The position numbers and the translations under genes are program-made. Shown in pieces: positions 44,199 to 53,261 of a stretch of 64,000 nt of DNA (the stretch's first letter is position 1; every line of letters begins with the position of its first letter). The DNA comes from Rhodobacteraceae bacterium M382 (GTDB lineage: Bacteria; Pseudomonadota; Alphaproteobacteria; Rhodobacterales; Rhodobacteraceae), in NCBI GenBank assembly GCA_025141015.1, contig CP081098.1:2982501-3046500 (forward strand), in the 5' to 3' direction. The notes under the pieces were generated by a model. The model had not been told where the DNA came from. It did not search any database and saw only the letters and a program-made list of their open reading frames with translations.

Positions 44199-44249
44199 AT
44201 ATAGATCAAACTCCAAAAATCCCGGCACCGACGCCACGTCTTGTGCTTC

Positions 44250-44316
44250 TTTCTGGTGAAAAATACCTCGGGGGTCCGGGGGGGGCCGGAGGGGTGTCCG
44301 GGGGCAGCGCCCCCGG
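44250..44316. repeat. GC-rich hairpin repeat, copy B
   Basis: TTCTGGTGAAAAATACCTCG leads into a G-rich run and an 8-bp stem CCGGGGGC-AGC-GCCCCCGG (44298-44316). It is related in order and leader to the element at 37476-37558. It lies between coxE and the yeeE pair and may terminate coxE transcription. Confidence 0.5.
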
Positions 44317-44358
44317 CGATCATCCCTGCCTCAGCCCTGGCTCAGCCACGATTGCCCC

Positions 44359-45615
44359 CTAGGACATCATCCGCAACAGCCGCGCCTTTTCGCCCACATC
44401 ATCGGAACGCGATATCACCTCGGCCAACTCTTCGAGCGAGGCGATGGAATGACCCGCGCGAAAACTGTCCACATGTGGCAGCATGGCGCGAATGCCCTGG
44501 GCTTTGGGGGCAAACCCGTCCCAGCGCAACAGCGGATTCAGCCAGATCAGACGCCGCGCCGACAGGGTCAGACGCTGCATTTCCCGGCTCAGCGCGTCAG
44601 GGTCATCGCGGTCCAGCCCGTCGGTGATCAACAGCACAACCGCCCCCCGCCCCATCACCCGGCGCGACCAGTCGCGGTTAAAGCTGTGCAGGCATTGCCC
44701 GATCCGTGTGCCGCCTTCCCAATCCTGTGCTTCTGCTCCGGCGGCGGCCAATGCGGCATCCACATCCCTCTGACGCAGGTGGCGGGTGATATTGGTCAGC
44801 CGTGTGCCAAAGGTAAACGCATGGACCTTGGCCCAACCGGCACCTTTGGCGTTCGAAACGGCATGGAGAAAATGCAGTATCACACGGCTATATTGGCTCA
44901 TCGATCCGGAGATATCGCAAAGAACAACCAGATTGGGCCAACGTTCTCGCGGGGTGGCACGGGCCATGTCGCGCAATTCACCGCCCTGGCGCAGGGACTG
45001 GCGCAGGGTCCGGTGCCAATCCGGATGCTGCCCCAGCAGGGCCACCTGACGCCGACGCGATTTGATCGGCTTCACCGGCAACTGCAGCTGCGCCAGCATC
45101 CGCTTGGCGCGGGCGACCTCTTCGGTGCTCATCTGTTCGAAATCGAGACTGCGCAGACGCTCTTCGGCCGAAATGGTCATCGAAGCATCCACTTCGATCT
45201 CGGTTCCGTCTTCCTCTTCCTCGCCTGCCGGGGCCTCCTCGGGGCGGATGCCATCCAACAGCGCCTCGGCGGCCCGTTTTTCGCCGGGATCAGCGGCGCG
45301 CTCCTCCTGCACCCCGCGAATGGCGGGCAACATCGCCGCCATCATATGTTCCAGATACTGCGGGTTGCGCCAATACAGCCGAAACACCTGCGCAAAGACC
45401 GTGCGATGCTCGGGTTTGGACACGAAACAGGCGTGCAGCGCCCAATAAAAATCATCCCGAGAGGTGAACCCGGCGGCGGCCACGGCCCCGATCGCGTCGA
45501 TCACCCGGCCCGGCCCAATGGGCAGTCCCGCCTTGCGCAGCGCGCGGGCGAAATGGGTGATGTTCTGGGCCAGCTTGGGCTCATCCGGCAGGGTCAGTTC
45601 GGGGTATTCAGGCAT
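44359..45615 (-). CDS. coxE: CoxE-like von Willebrand factor A domain protein
   Basis: A 418-residue protein. The C-terminal half holds a vWA domain with a MIDAS motif, LVVLCDISGSMSQYS; an acidic patch lies at about 130-145 (EEEEDGTEIE). CoxE partners the AAA+ ATPase CoxD in maturing the molybdenum centre of CO-dehydrogenase-like enzymes. The ATG at 45615 has GAGG upstream; earlier in-frame starts (45627, 45672) run into coxD. It follows coxD by 60 bp. Confidence 0.88.
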   Translation of the reverse strand: MPEYPELTLPDEPKLAQNITHFARALRKAGLPIGPGRVIDAIGAVAAAGFTSRDDFYWALHACFVSKPEHRTVFAQVFRLYWRNPQYLEHMMAAMLPAIRGVQEERAADPGEKRAAEALLDGIRPEEAPAGEEEEDGTEIEVDASMTISAEERLRSLDFEQMSTEEVARAKRMLAQLQLPVKPIKSRRRQVALLGQHPDWHRTLRQSLRQGGELRDMARATPRERWPNLVVLCDISGSMSQYSRVILHFLHAVSNAKGAGWAKVHAFTFGTRLTNITRHLRQRDVDAALAAAGAEAQDWEGGTRIGQCLHSFNRDWSRRVMGRGAVVLLITDGLDRDDPDALSREMQRLTLSARRLIWLNPLLRWDGFAPKAQGIRAMLPHVDSFRAGHSIASLEELAEVISRSDDVGEKARLLRMMS

Positions 45616-45675
45616 CGGACGCCTCATGGGGGCTCTGCCCGCATCCCCCGGGGATGTTTCCGGCAAGAGCAAACA

Positions 45676-46587
45676 TCAGACCGGTTCCAGCGACGCTTTG
45701 GCCTGATCCAGAATACGTTTGGCCTCGGACCCTTGCAGGCGGGCAATGTCGTCCTGGTATTTCAGGATCGCGCCCAATGTGTCGGCGATCACCTCCGGGC
45801 TGAGCGTCACCACATCCAGCGCCAACAGACAATTGGCCCAGTCGATGGTTTCGGCCACTCCCGGTTTCTTGAACAGGTCTTCGGTGCGCAGGGATTGGAC
45901 AAAGGCCACCACCTCGCGGCTCAGCTGGTCCGAGGCCGCTGGCGCGCGGGCGTTCAGAATGTCCACTTCGCGCGCGAAATCGGGATAATCCACCCAATGA
46001 TACAGACAGCGCCGTTTCAATGCGTCATGCACCTCGCGGGTGCGGTTCGAGGTCAGGATGACAATCGGCGGTTCGGCGGCCTTGATCGTGCCCAGCTCCG
46101 GGATGGTCACCTGAAAATCGCTCAGCGCTTCGAGCAGGAACGCCTCGAACGGTTCGTCGGTGCGGTCGAGCTCGTCGATCAGCAGCACCGGCGCACGTCC
46201 CTGTTCGTCCGGCTGCATGGCCTGCAACAACGGGCGGCGCACCAGAAAATCATCGCTGAACAATTCGGCCTGCAACGCGGCCCGGTCCGCGCCGCCTGCC
46301 GCCTCGGCGGTGCGGATGGCGATCATCTGAGCCGCAAAATTCCATTCATAGACAGCCGACGACGCATCCAGCCCCTCATAGCATTGCAACCGGATCAGGC
46401 GGCGGTCCAACCCGGCGGCCAGCGCCTTGGCGATCTCGGTCTTGCCCACGCCCGCTTCGCCCTCCAGAAACAGCGGCCGCCCCAATTTGAGCGACAGGAA
46501 CACGACCGTGGCCAGCGCCCGGCCACAGACATAATTCTGTTCGTCCAGCATCTGCTGCACGGCGTCGATGGATTGTGGTAGCTGCAT
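45676..46587 (-). CDS. coxD: MoxR-family AAA+ ATPase, CoxD-like
   Basis: A 303-residue AAA+ chaperone: Walker A EGEAGVGKTEIAKAL, Walker B VLLIDELDRT, sensor 1 PIVILTSNRTREVHDALKR. CoxD is needed for sulfuration and copper insertion in the carbon monoxide dehydrogenase active site; in form II clusters it probably assembles the Mo-sulfido centre. CGGAGGGC precedes the ATG. It heads the whole leftward cluster. Confidence 0.92.
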   Translation of the reverse strand: MQLPQSIDAVQQMLDEQNYVCGRALATVVFLSLKLGRPLFLEGEAGVGKTEIAKALAAGLDRRLIRLQCYEGLDASSAVYEWNFAAQMIAIRTAEAAGGADRAALQAELFSDDFLVRRPLLQAMQPDEQGRAPVLLIDELDRTDEPFEAFLLEALSDFQVTIPELGTIKAAEPPIVILTSNRTREVHDALKRRCLYHWVDYPDFAREVDILNARAPAASDQLSREVVAFVQSLRTEDLFKKPGVAETIDWANCLLALDVVTLSPEVIADTLGAILKYQDDIARLQGSEAKRILDQAKASLEPV

Positions 46588-46863
46588 GTGCCCTCCGTCC
46601 CGGTTGCCGTATCAGCCCATGCACTCCCCGCAACGTCAAGCCGGGTCATCACGTCACTTGCGCACATCCCGGTCAGACAGGACCCGTTGTCCCACCAGCA
46701 ATGAAACAATCTGCCTAAAGATTGACGGAATCCGCCGAAAATGTAATGAATTGGGAAACAATAATCAGGTATCCACCGCTGTGAACGGGTGGGGCCACAA
46801 GGCGGAACGAGCAATGCCCAGATTGACGGCCCGCACGGGCAGGAAATGGTTTGGAGGTGCGGC
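46588..46863. promoter_or_regulatory. Divergent promoter region between coxD and the glycan cluster
   Basis: This 276-bp region has no gene. An AT-rich patch near 46730-46775 (GTAATGAATTGGGAAACAAT) is the likely promoter for the rightward glycosyltransferase operon, and the strong ribosome site GGAGGTGCGGC precedes its first ATG. I see no clear operator. Confidence 0.4.
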
Positions 46864-47913
46864 ATGCGCATCACCGCGGTAACATGTGTCAAGAACGAAG
46901 GGCCGTTCCTGTTGGAGTGGATCGCCTATAACCGCGTGATCGGGGTCACCGATTTCCTGTTTTATTCCAATGATTGTTCGGACGGGACAGACCGTCTGTT
47001 GGACACGCTGGCCGACCGTGGTCTGGTTCAGCATCTGCCCAACCCGGCCCAAGGGCGCAATTACCAGATGGAGGCGCTGAAAGACGCGCGCAAACACAAC
47101 GTGGTGGCGAACGCCGATTGGGTGTGGATTGCGGATGTGGATGAGTTCCTGAACATTCATGCGGGCGATCACACCATCCCGGCCCTGATCGCCGCCTGCG
47201 GGGCCGAACGCCAGGCCATTTCGGTGAATTTCCAGTTTTTTGCCAATGACGACATCGACGCGTTTGTCGATGAACCGGTGATTGCCCAATTCACCCGCTG
47301 TCACAATCCGGACCTGTGGTGTGGCGAATCCTCGGTCGAAGTCAAATCCCTGGTCCGCCAGGATTTTCCGCTGCAATATTATGGGGCGCACCGGCCGTTT
47401 TTCAAAGGCAACCTGGCCAAGAAGAAACACCCCAGCTGGTCGGATGCCTCAGGGCGCGATGTCCCGCATCGCTTTCTGGTGGCGGCCAATCCGCGCCGGA
47501 TCCGCAAATTTCCCGCCCGTGGCAGTCGTGCGTTTGCGACGTTGAACCACTATGCGTTGCGCTCGCTCGACAGCTATCTGGTCAAAAACGACCGCGGCGA
47601 CGTGAACCGGGAAAACCGCGCCTTTGACGACACCTATTGGCGCGAACGCAACGACCCCGCCTGGCAGGATCCGTCGATCCAGCGGATGCTGCCCGCATTG
47701 GAGGCCGAATTGGCCAGGCTGAAATCCGACCCCGAGATTGCCGCCTGCCATGCAGAGGCCGTGCAGCTGCATCTGGCCAAACGGGACGAACTGATGGCAC
47801 AGCCGACCTATCAGGAGATGCGCAAACAGCTGAAGCACGCCTCCAAGATGCCCCCACAGGAAGAAGCCCTGTTGCGCGATTTGGGCCTGATGGAAGAGGC
47901 AGCCCCGGCATGA
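46864..47913 (+). CDS. Glycosyltransferase family 92/2-like protein (array member 1)
   Basis: A 349-residue protein beginning RITAVTCVKNEGPFLLEW, then DFLFYSNDCSDGTDRLLD and WVWIADVDEFLNI, where DVDEF is the metal/nucleotide-sugar DxD motif. This matches GT92 (DUF23) and related GT2_4 glycosyltransferases. The C-terminal half has LNHYALRSLDSYLVK, shared with the other two members at 48609 and 51718. The acceptor is unknown. Ribosome site GGAGG supports the ATG at 46864. Its stop overlaps the next start. Confidence 0.85.
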   Translation: MRITAVTCVKNEGPFLLEWIAYNRVIGVTDFLFYSNDCSDGTDRLLDTLADRGLVQHLPNPAQGRNYQMEALKDARKHNVVANADWVWIADVDEFLNIHAGDHTIPALIAACGAERQAISVNFQFFANDDIDAFVDEPVIAQFTRCHNPDLWCGESSVEVKSLVRQDFPLQYYGAHRPFFKGNLAKKKHPSWSDASGRDVPHRFLVAANPRRIRKFPARGSRAFATLNHYALRSLDSYLVKNDRGDVNRENRAFDDTYWRERNDPAWQDPSIQRMLPALEAELARLKSDPEIAACHAEAVQLHLAKRDELMAQPTYQEMRKQLKHASKMPPQEEALLRDLGLMEEAAPA

Positions 47914-48605
47914 GCATTCAGGTGGTCAATCTGGGTTTGCCGAAATCGGGCACCACCACCTTGGCCCGCGCTCTGCGCGAGGCGGGATACGAGGTGGCCG
48001 ATCATCGCTTTGGCCGCAAGGCGCTGCCGCATCCGACGCTGCGCATGGCCTTTGTCGCGGAGCGCATCTATCAGGGCTATTTCGAAACCGGCGATCCGAT
48101 GGCGCGGCTGATCGGCGTCGAGGCCATTTCCGAAATGTCGATGCTGCGCGGCGACAGTTCCCTGTGGCCACAGATGGATTTCGCCCTGATCCTGGCAATC
48201 AAGACGCATCATCCGAACGTGAAATTCCTGGCCTCGCGTCGCGATGCATTCGCAATGTCCAAATCCATGCTGGCCTGGTCCAACCTGGGCACCACGCGCC
48301 TGCCGATGGCCCAGATCCCGGGGCTGCCAGCGGGATATGGTCAGACGACCAAGGAACGGATGCAGTGGATTGACGGGCATTACACCGCGCTGGCGGCGTT
48401 TTTTGCCGGGCGAGACGACTTTTTGGAATTCGAGATTTCAGACCCCGACGCACCCCACCGGATCGGCGCGTTTCTGGGACGCGACCTGCCCTGGTGGGGC
48501 AAATTGAACGCCAATCCGATCCTGACCACAGACAGCGACCCGGCCCGTTCACAAGACAGCGCACAGGCCAGTTCACAGGCCAGCTCACAAGAAGGCGTGT
48601 CATAA
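47910..48605 (+). CDS. Sulfotransferase-family protein
   Basis: A 231-residue protein. The N-terminus VNLGLPKSGTTTLARALREA is the PAPS 5'-phosphosulfate-binding loop of sulfotransferases, and VKFLASRRDAFAMSKSMLAW matches the 3'-phosphate-binding region. The last 20 residues are an unusual Ser/Gln/Ala repeat (SQDSAQASSQASSQEG). It probably sulfates a glycan made by the neighbouring glycosyltransferases. The start overlaps the previous stop (ATGA), so translation is coupled. Confidence 0.82.
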   Translation: MSIQVVNLGLPKSGTTTLARALREAGYEVADHRFGRKALPHPTLRMAFVAERIYQGYFETGDPMARLIGVEAISEMSMLRGDSSLWPQMDFALILAIKTHHPNVKFLASRRDAFAMSKSMLAWSNLGTTRLPMAQIPGLPAGYGQTTKERMQWIDGHYTALAAFFAGRDDFLEFEISDPDAPHRIGAFLGRDLPWWGKLNANPILTTDSDPARSQDSAQASSQASSQEGVS

Positions 48606-48608
48606 CCC

Positions 48609-51002
48609 ATGCGGATTTACCTTCATATCGGTCTGGAACAGGTGGGTGCCGACCGGCTGCAAAAAGTGCTGGATGACAAGCGCGAGCAATTGCGTGGCAA
48701 GGGCATTCTGTTCCCCCGCGCGCCGGGGGCCAAGAACCACACACGTCTTTATATGGCGGTCACAGACCCGGACCATGTCGATCCCCTGCGGTTCAATCGC
48801 GGCTTCATTGCCGCCGACAAACAGAAAATGTTGCGTGAAAAGCTGGCCGAAGATCTGGCGCGCGATGTGGCGCAATACAAACCCGACACGCTGATCCTGT
48901 CGGCCTCGCAATTGTGCACGCTGCACCGCGAAAGCGAGCTGGAACAGCTGCACGATCTGCTGGAACCACTGTCCCCCGACATTCGCATCATTGCCCATGT
49001 CGACGAACAGGCCCGGCTGCTGGCGCGCCATTACGGCGCTCAGGTCATGGAGGGGCGCGCCGCGCCGTTGACGCGCGATCTCGCTTTGGCCGGTGATGAC
49101 AATTGGTGGGAGGCCTGCCTGGACACCTGTAGTCCCATCGACCCGGCGGCGGGTCTGTTCGAAGAGACCCAGGGCGCGCCCTATTGGCTGGATTACCCGG
49201 CCTTGGTCCGCCACTGGGAGAGCGTCTTTGGCTCCGGTACGGTGACCCTGCGCCCCTATGATGCGGACCGGTTTTATGGCGCAGAGGCCACCGAAGAGCT
49301 GCGCGAGATGTTTGACATTTCCGACACCATCGGGCGCGCCGTTCCGGCCCGCCGTCCCACCGATTTCCCGGCCGCGTGGGTGGCGCGGGGGCGGCAATTG
49401 AATGACCTGCTGCTCACGGTGCTGGCCGGGCGCAAATACATTCTGCCCCGCCCTCTGTGGCGCAGCTTTCTGAACGAAATTTCGCTGGACGGTCCGGCCA
49501 TCGACGCCGGTGCTCTGCGCGTGGTGAGCGATCATTTCTCTGACATCAACGCCGATCTGATCGCGGACCACCCGACCCTCGCTCCCTCTGTGTTTGCGCC
49601 TGACCCGGGCGCGGATCCCTGGACCGAATGTGATCCCGGCATGGGGTATCGGGCCTCGCAGTATCTGTTGGCGTTTCTGTTTCGCATCCAAAAGGCCACC
49701 CGCGAGGAACGCAAGACCAAGGGCGCTGATCTGGCCAGGATGCAGCCTCCCATCCGCGCTGAGAAATCGGCTCAACCGGCCCCACCCCCGCCGGAAAGAC
49801 ACCGCGCCCCCAACACCCTGTCGCCAGCCGCCCAAAAGATCCTGCCGCCTTTGGCCGTCAAGAATTTCGAGATGCTGCAAACTTCGTCGTTCAAACCGCA
49901 CAACAAACTGGGCGCTGTGAACGAAGAAGAACTGGCCGCCGCCTATGACGCCGTGCCGATGCGCACCCTGCCCGACGGGCACAGCGGCAATGTCATTGTC
50001 GGCTGCATGAAAAACGAAGCCCCCTATATCGTCGAATGGGTCGCCTATCACCGGGCCATGGGCGTCGACAATTTCCTGATCTACACCAATGACTGCACGG
50101 ACGGCACCAGCGAAATTCTGGACCGCCTGCAGGACATGGGCATCCTGCAACATCGCAACAACGACAATTGGAAGGGCAATTCGCCCCAGCAATACGCGCT
50201 CAATCAGGCGCTCAAGGAACCGGTGATCAAAAATGCCGACTGGATCATCCATATCGACGTGGATGAATTCATGAACGTGCGCTGCGGCAATGGCACGCTT
50301 CAGGATTTCTTTGATGCGGTGCCCGACGCCACCAATGTGGCGATGACCTGGCGGCTGTTCGGCCACAATGGCGTCACCCGGCTGGCGGACGAATTTGTCA
50401 TCGACCAATTCGACACCTGCGCCCCAAAGTTCTGCCCCAAACCGCATACGGTCTGGGGGTTCAAGACCATGTTCCGCAATATCGGCGCCTATGAAAAGAT
50501 CAGCTGCCACCGCCCCAACAAGCTGGACCAAGGGTTCAAGAACAAGGTGAAATGGGTCAACGGATCCGGGCGCGACATGACCGGGGAAGCCGCAGAAAAC
50601 GGCTGGCGCAGTTCCAAGAAATCCATTGGCTACGATTTGCTGCAACTGAACCACTATGCCCTGCGCAGTGCCGAAAGTTTCCTGATCAAACGCCAACGCG
50701 GCCGCGCGCTGCATGTGGATCGTTCGATCGGGATCAATTACTGGATCCGCATGGATTGGTCGGACTGGCGCGACATCACCATCAAACGCAACCTGCCGCG
50801 CCTACGGGCCGAATATGATCGGTTGATGGCCGATGATCAGCTGCGGTATTGGCACAACAAAGGCCTGGCCTGGCACCGGAGCAAAGCCGATGAGCTGCAC
50901 GGGATGGAGGAATTCCGCGAGCTGTACGAACAGGCGCTCAAAATCGACCTGACCGAAACCGAACGTGTGGCCTATGCGCTCGCGCTTGACCTGGAGAGCT
51001 GA
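48609..51002 (+). CDS. Fusion of degenerate sulfotransferase-like and glycosyltransferase domains
   Basis: A 797-residue two-domain protein. Residues 1 to about 370 follow the layout of sulfotransferases (MRIYLHIGLEQVGADRLQKV, LILSASQLCTLHRESELEQL), but the PAPS loop PKTGT is replaced by LEQVGAD, so sulfate transfer is doubtful. A Pro-rich linker (about 385-420, APPPPERHRAPN) leads into a GT92-like domain (IVGCMKNEAPYIVEWVAYHR, FLIYTNDCTDGTSEILD, WIIHIDVDEFMNV) ending with LNHYALRSAESFLIKRQRG. It may hold one sugar acceptor while adding another. It lies in the middle of the operon. Confidence 0.82.
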   Translation: MRIYLHIGLEQVGADRLQKVLDDKREQLRGKGILFPRAPGAKNHTRLYMAVTDPDHVDPLRFNRGFIAADKQKMLREKLAEDLARDVAQYKPDTLILSASQLCTLHRESELEQLHDLLEPLSPDIRIIAHVDEQARLLARHYGAQVMEGRAAPLTRDLALAGDDNWWEACLDTCSPIDPAAGLFEETQGAPYWLDYPALVRHWESVFGSGTVTLRPYDADRFYGAEATEELREMFDISDTIGRAVPARRPTDFPAAWVARGRQLNDLLLTVLAGRKYILPRPLWRSFLNEISLDGPAIDAGALRVVSDHFSDINADLIADHPTLAPSVFAPDPGADPWTECDPGMGYRASQYLLAFLFRIQKATREERKTKGADLARMQPPIRAEKSAQPAPPPPERHRAPNTLSPAAQKILPPLAVKNFEMLQTSSFKPHNKLGAVNEEELAAAYDAVPMRTLPDGHSGNVIVGCMKNEAPYIVEWVAYHRAMGVDNFLIYTNDCTDGTSEILDRLQDMGILQHRNNDNWKGNSPQQYALNQALKEPVIKNADWIIHIDVDEFMNVRCGNGTLQDFFDAVPDATNVAMTWRLFGHNGVTRLADEFVIDQFDTCAPKFCPKPHTVWGFKTMFRNIGAYEKISCHRPNKLDQGFKNKVKWVNGSGRDMTGEAAENGWRSSKKSIGYDLLQLNHYALRSAESFLIKRQRGRALHVDRSIGINYWIRMDWSDWRDITIKRNLPRLRAEYDRLMADDQLRYWHNKGLAWHRSKADELHGMEEFRELYEQALKIDLTETERVAYALALDLES

Positions 51003-51005
51003 CTT

Positions 51006-51713
51006 TTGCCTGACACCAGCACCAAGACCCCCACTTTTCGTGACAAATCCTATATCGAATCCCGGGGCATTCGCTTTCCCAAGGACGGGGTGTTCATCAC
51101 CGGCCTGATCCGCGGGTCGCTCCGGTCTGGCGAATACGAGGCCAAAGAGGCAGCCGCCGTGCTCAAGGCCGTGCAGGACGGCGATACCGTGATGGAGCTG
51201 GGGGCCGGTGTCGGCTTTATTTCGTCCCTGGTTGCCATCCACAAAAACGTCAAGGCAGTCCACGCCTTTGAGGCAAACCCGCAGCTGATCCCCTATATCA
51301 AAAGCGTCTATGCTGAAAACAACATCACCAACGCCCATATCCACAATGCCATTCTGGGGCCGGAAAAAGGCACGGCGACCTTTTTTGTGCGCCAGAACTT
51401 CCTGTCCTCCTCCCTGACGCGAGAGGACGCCGACGGCGTGATCGCCGAAGAAACCATTGAAATCCGCGAAACCCGGGCGACCTCACAGGAGATCCGCCCC
51501 GATGTGTTGATCTGCGACATCGAAGGGGCCGAACAATTTGTCATTCCGGATATGGACCTGTCCAGCGTCCGGGTCGCAATTCTGGAACTGCATCCCCAAT
51601 GGATCGGGTCAAAAGGTGTGGCAGCGGTCTTTCAGACGATGATGGCGGCCGGGCTGGTGTATTTCCCGAAATGGTCACACGCCAAGGTCGTAGTCTTTAG
51701 AAGAGATTGGTAA
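51006..51713 (+). CDS. FkbM-family methyltransferase
   Basis: A 235-residue methyltransferase: GDTVMELGAGVGFISSLVA is SAM motif I, AVHAFEANPQLIPYIKSVYA follows, and DVLICDIEGAEQFVIPD is the FkbM signature. FkbM enzymes O-methylate sugars or other hydroxyls. The start is TTG at 51006 with GGAGAG eight bases before; no ATG gives a better start. Within a glycosyltransferase operon it probably caps or decorates glycan residues. Confidence 0.84.
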   Translation: MPDTSTKTPTFRDKSYIESRGIRFPKDGVFITGLIRGSLRSGEYEAKEAAAVLKAVQDGDTVMELGAGVGFISSLVAIHKNVKAVHAFEANPQLIPYIKSVYAENNITNAHIHNAILGPEKGTATFFVRQNFLSSSLTREDADGVIAEETIEIRETRATSQEIRPDVLICDIEGAEQFVIPDMDLSSVRVAILELHPQWIGSKGVAAVFQTMMAAGLVYFPKWSHAKVVVFRRDW

Positions 51714-51717
51714 GCCC

Positions 51718-52770
51718 GTGAACATCCTTGCCGTTCTGACCGTACGCAACGAAGCGGCGTTCCTGCTGGAATGGCTGGCGCATCATCGGGCCGTCGGGTT
51801 CACGAATTTCCTGGTGTTTTCAAATGATTGCCAGGATGGCACCGATGTGATGCTGGACCAATTGCAAAGCCTGGGTCATCTGACCCATGTGCGCAATGAC
51901 GGTCCCTATGAACAGGGCGGCATCCAGTTCACCGCGCTGAAACGGGCCTCTCGGATGAAACCGGTGAAACACGCCGACTGGATCCTGCCGCTGGACGTGG
52001 ATGAATTCGTCAATATCCACACAGGTGACGGCACCGTCCAGGCGCTGCTGGCAGCCCTTCCGGATGCGGATGCGATCACGTTGACCTGGCGATTGTTCGG
52101 CAATGCGGATGTGCTGCGCTTTGCGGATCGCCCCATCACCGCGCAATTCACCAAATGCGCCCCCGAGATCCTGTATTGGCCGTGGCGGGCGGCGATGTTC
52201 AAGACGCTGTATCGCAATGATGGAACTTATGGCAAACTGGGCGTGCACCGACCCCGATCACCGGATCAGGACCGTCTGGAAACCTGTCGCTGGTTCGACT
52301 GCGCCGGGCGCGAACTGGACCAGCAATTCCGCACCAAACGGATCTTCTCCAACTATGGCCGCCCCAATTTTGACCTCGCCCAGCTGAACCACTACCCGCT
52401 GGGATCAATGGAAAGTTACGTGCTCAAGGCCGATCGCGGGCGGGCGGTGCATTCGGACCATCTTCTGGATGTGGATTATTGGGTCGAACGCAATTTCAAC
52501 GGCGATACCGACACCAGCATCACCCGCTACGACGATGCCCGCCGCGCAGGTGTTGCACAGCTGATGTCCGACCCGGAGCTGTCCCGCCTGCACACCGCAG
52601 CCGTGGCCTGGCGCCAGGCCCGGTTTCTGGCGCTGATGGAGCAGGAACCCTATCGCGCCCTGTTTGCCCGATTGATGATGACCCCCCCGTCGCGGCCCAT
52701 CAATGCAGCCACGGCCCAGACCCTGACCGGTTTTGCCAATCTGGGACGGCGCAAGGCCAACAACAGCTGA
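51718..52770 (+). CDS. Glycosyltransferase family 92/2-like protein (array member 3)
   Basis: A 350-residue protein with the same signature as its two neighbours: MNILAVLTVRNEAAFLLEW, NFLVFSNDCQDGTDVMLD, WILPLDVDEFVNI, and LNHYPLGSMESYVLKADRG near the C-terminus. The DVDEF motif should bind metal and nucleotide sugar. It starts at GTG 51718, four bases after the FkbM stop. It appears to be the last gene of the operon. The three GT domains are paralogous, pointing to duplication. Confidence 0.85.
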   Translation: MNILAVLTVRNEAAFLLEWLAHHRAVGFTNFLVFSNDCQDGTDVMLDQLQSLGHLTHVRNDGPYEQGGIQFTALKRASRMKPVKHADWILPLDVDEFVNIHTGDGTVQALLAALPDADAITLTWRLFGNADVLRFADRPITAQFTKCAPEILYWPWRAAMFKTLYRNDGTYGKLGVHRPRSPDQDRLETCRWFDCAGRELDQQFRTKRIFSNYGRPNFDLAQLNHYPLGSMESYVLKADRGRAVHSDHLLDVDYWVERNFNGDTDTSITRYDDARRAGVAQLMSDPELSRLHTAAVAWRQARFLALMEQEPYRALFARLMMTPPSRPINAATAQTLTGFANLGRRKANNS

Positions 52771-52788
52771 TCCGCGGCCGTCACCGCG

Positions 52789-52830
52789 CCTGATATGTCC
52801 CGCCTGATGTGTCCCACCTGATGTATCCCG
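52789..52830. repeat. Three tandem 14-bp repeats
   Basis: CCTGATATGTCCCG, CCTGATGTGTCCCA and CCTGATGTATCCCG follow one another exactly, starting 19 bases after the glycosyltransferase stop. A partial fourth (CCTGATCG) lies at 52843. This opens a 491-bp region without a gene (52771-53261). Confidence 0.6.
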
Positions 52831-52855
52831 CACCAAAATGCTCCTGATCGATGGG

Positions 52856-52934
52856 CTCCCGCCCGCCCGGCCTGCATCACAGATGCCGGCCGGGCCGTTG
52901 GGCGTGGCATCGCACAGGCCAGCCTGCGCGATGC
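52856..52934. repeat. Composite palindromic intergenic repeat, copy 2
   Basis: Same plan as 20194-20276: CTCCCGCCCG (52856-52865), a hairpin with GGCC-T-GCAT and ATGC-C-GGCC arms (52869-52891), CCGTTGGGCGTGGC (52895-52908), then a 12-bp stem with one mismatch and loop CCAG (52907-52934). The two backbone boxes are identical to copy 1 and spaced 39 versus 40 bp, while the stems differ in sequence but still pair. Further right (53096-53145) GCCCATGTCGCT-like units recur three times. Confidence 0.55.
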
Positions 52935-53261
52935 GGGCGCACCATGAGAGGCCGGCCCGACCCCAGAGACACGCCGGGGCAGCATCTGATCAGCGATCTG
53001 TTACAACACTCTGATCGGCGATCCATGCGAGGGCAGCAGTCCGATACGCCCCCGCCCCGGTTCCTCTATCGATCCCTCCACCGTCCTTTCCCCTGGCCCA
53101 TGTCGCTGACCTCTCCCCTTGCCCGTGTCGCTTGCCCATGTTGCTGCCGGTAAAAGCCCGAAACCGGAACCATTTCTTTCCCATTTTGGCCTCATTCTGG
53201 ATTTAGATCTGATCCCAGCAACCAGCCCGTCCAGTGGTTGGAGCCTTTGAGGATTGAAACG

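Noticed and set aside
44449-46581. A 710-codon open frame antisense to coxE and coxD.
   Set aside because: Both sense-strand genes have clear motifs, ribosome sites and normal lengths; the antisense frame is a GC-bias shadow.
48600-50714. A 704-codon open frame antisense to the sulfotransferase/glycosyltransferase fusion.
   Set aside because: The sense strand carries matching paralogous motifs with the neighbouring genes; the antisense product resembles nothing known.
52789-52830. 14-bp tandem repeats considered as a CRISPR or replication iteron array.
   Set aside because: No spacers, no replication initiator gene nearby, and only three units.
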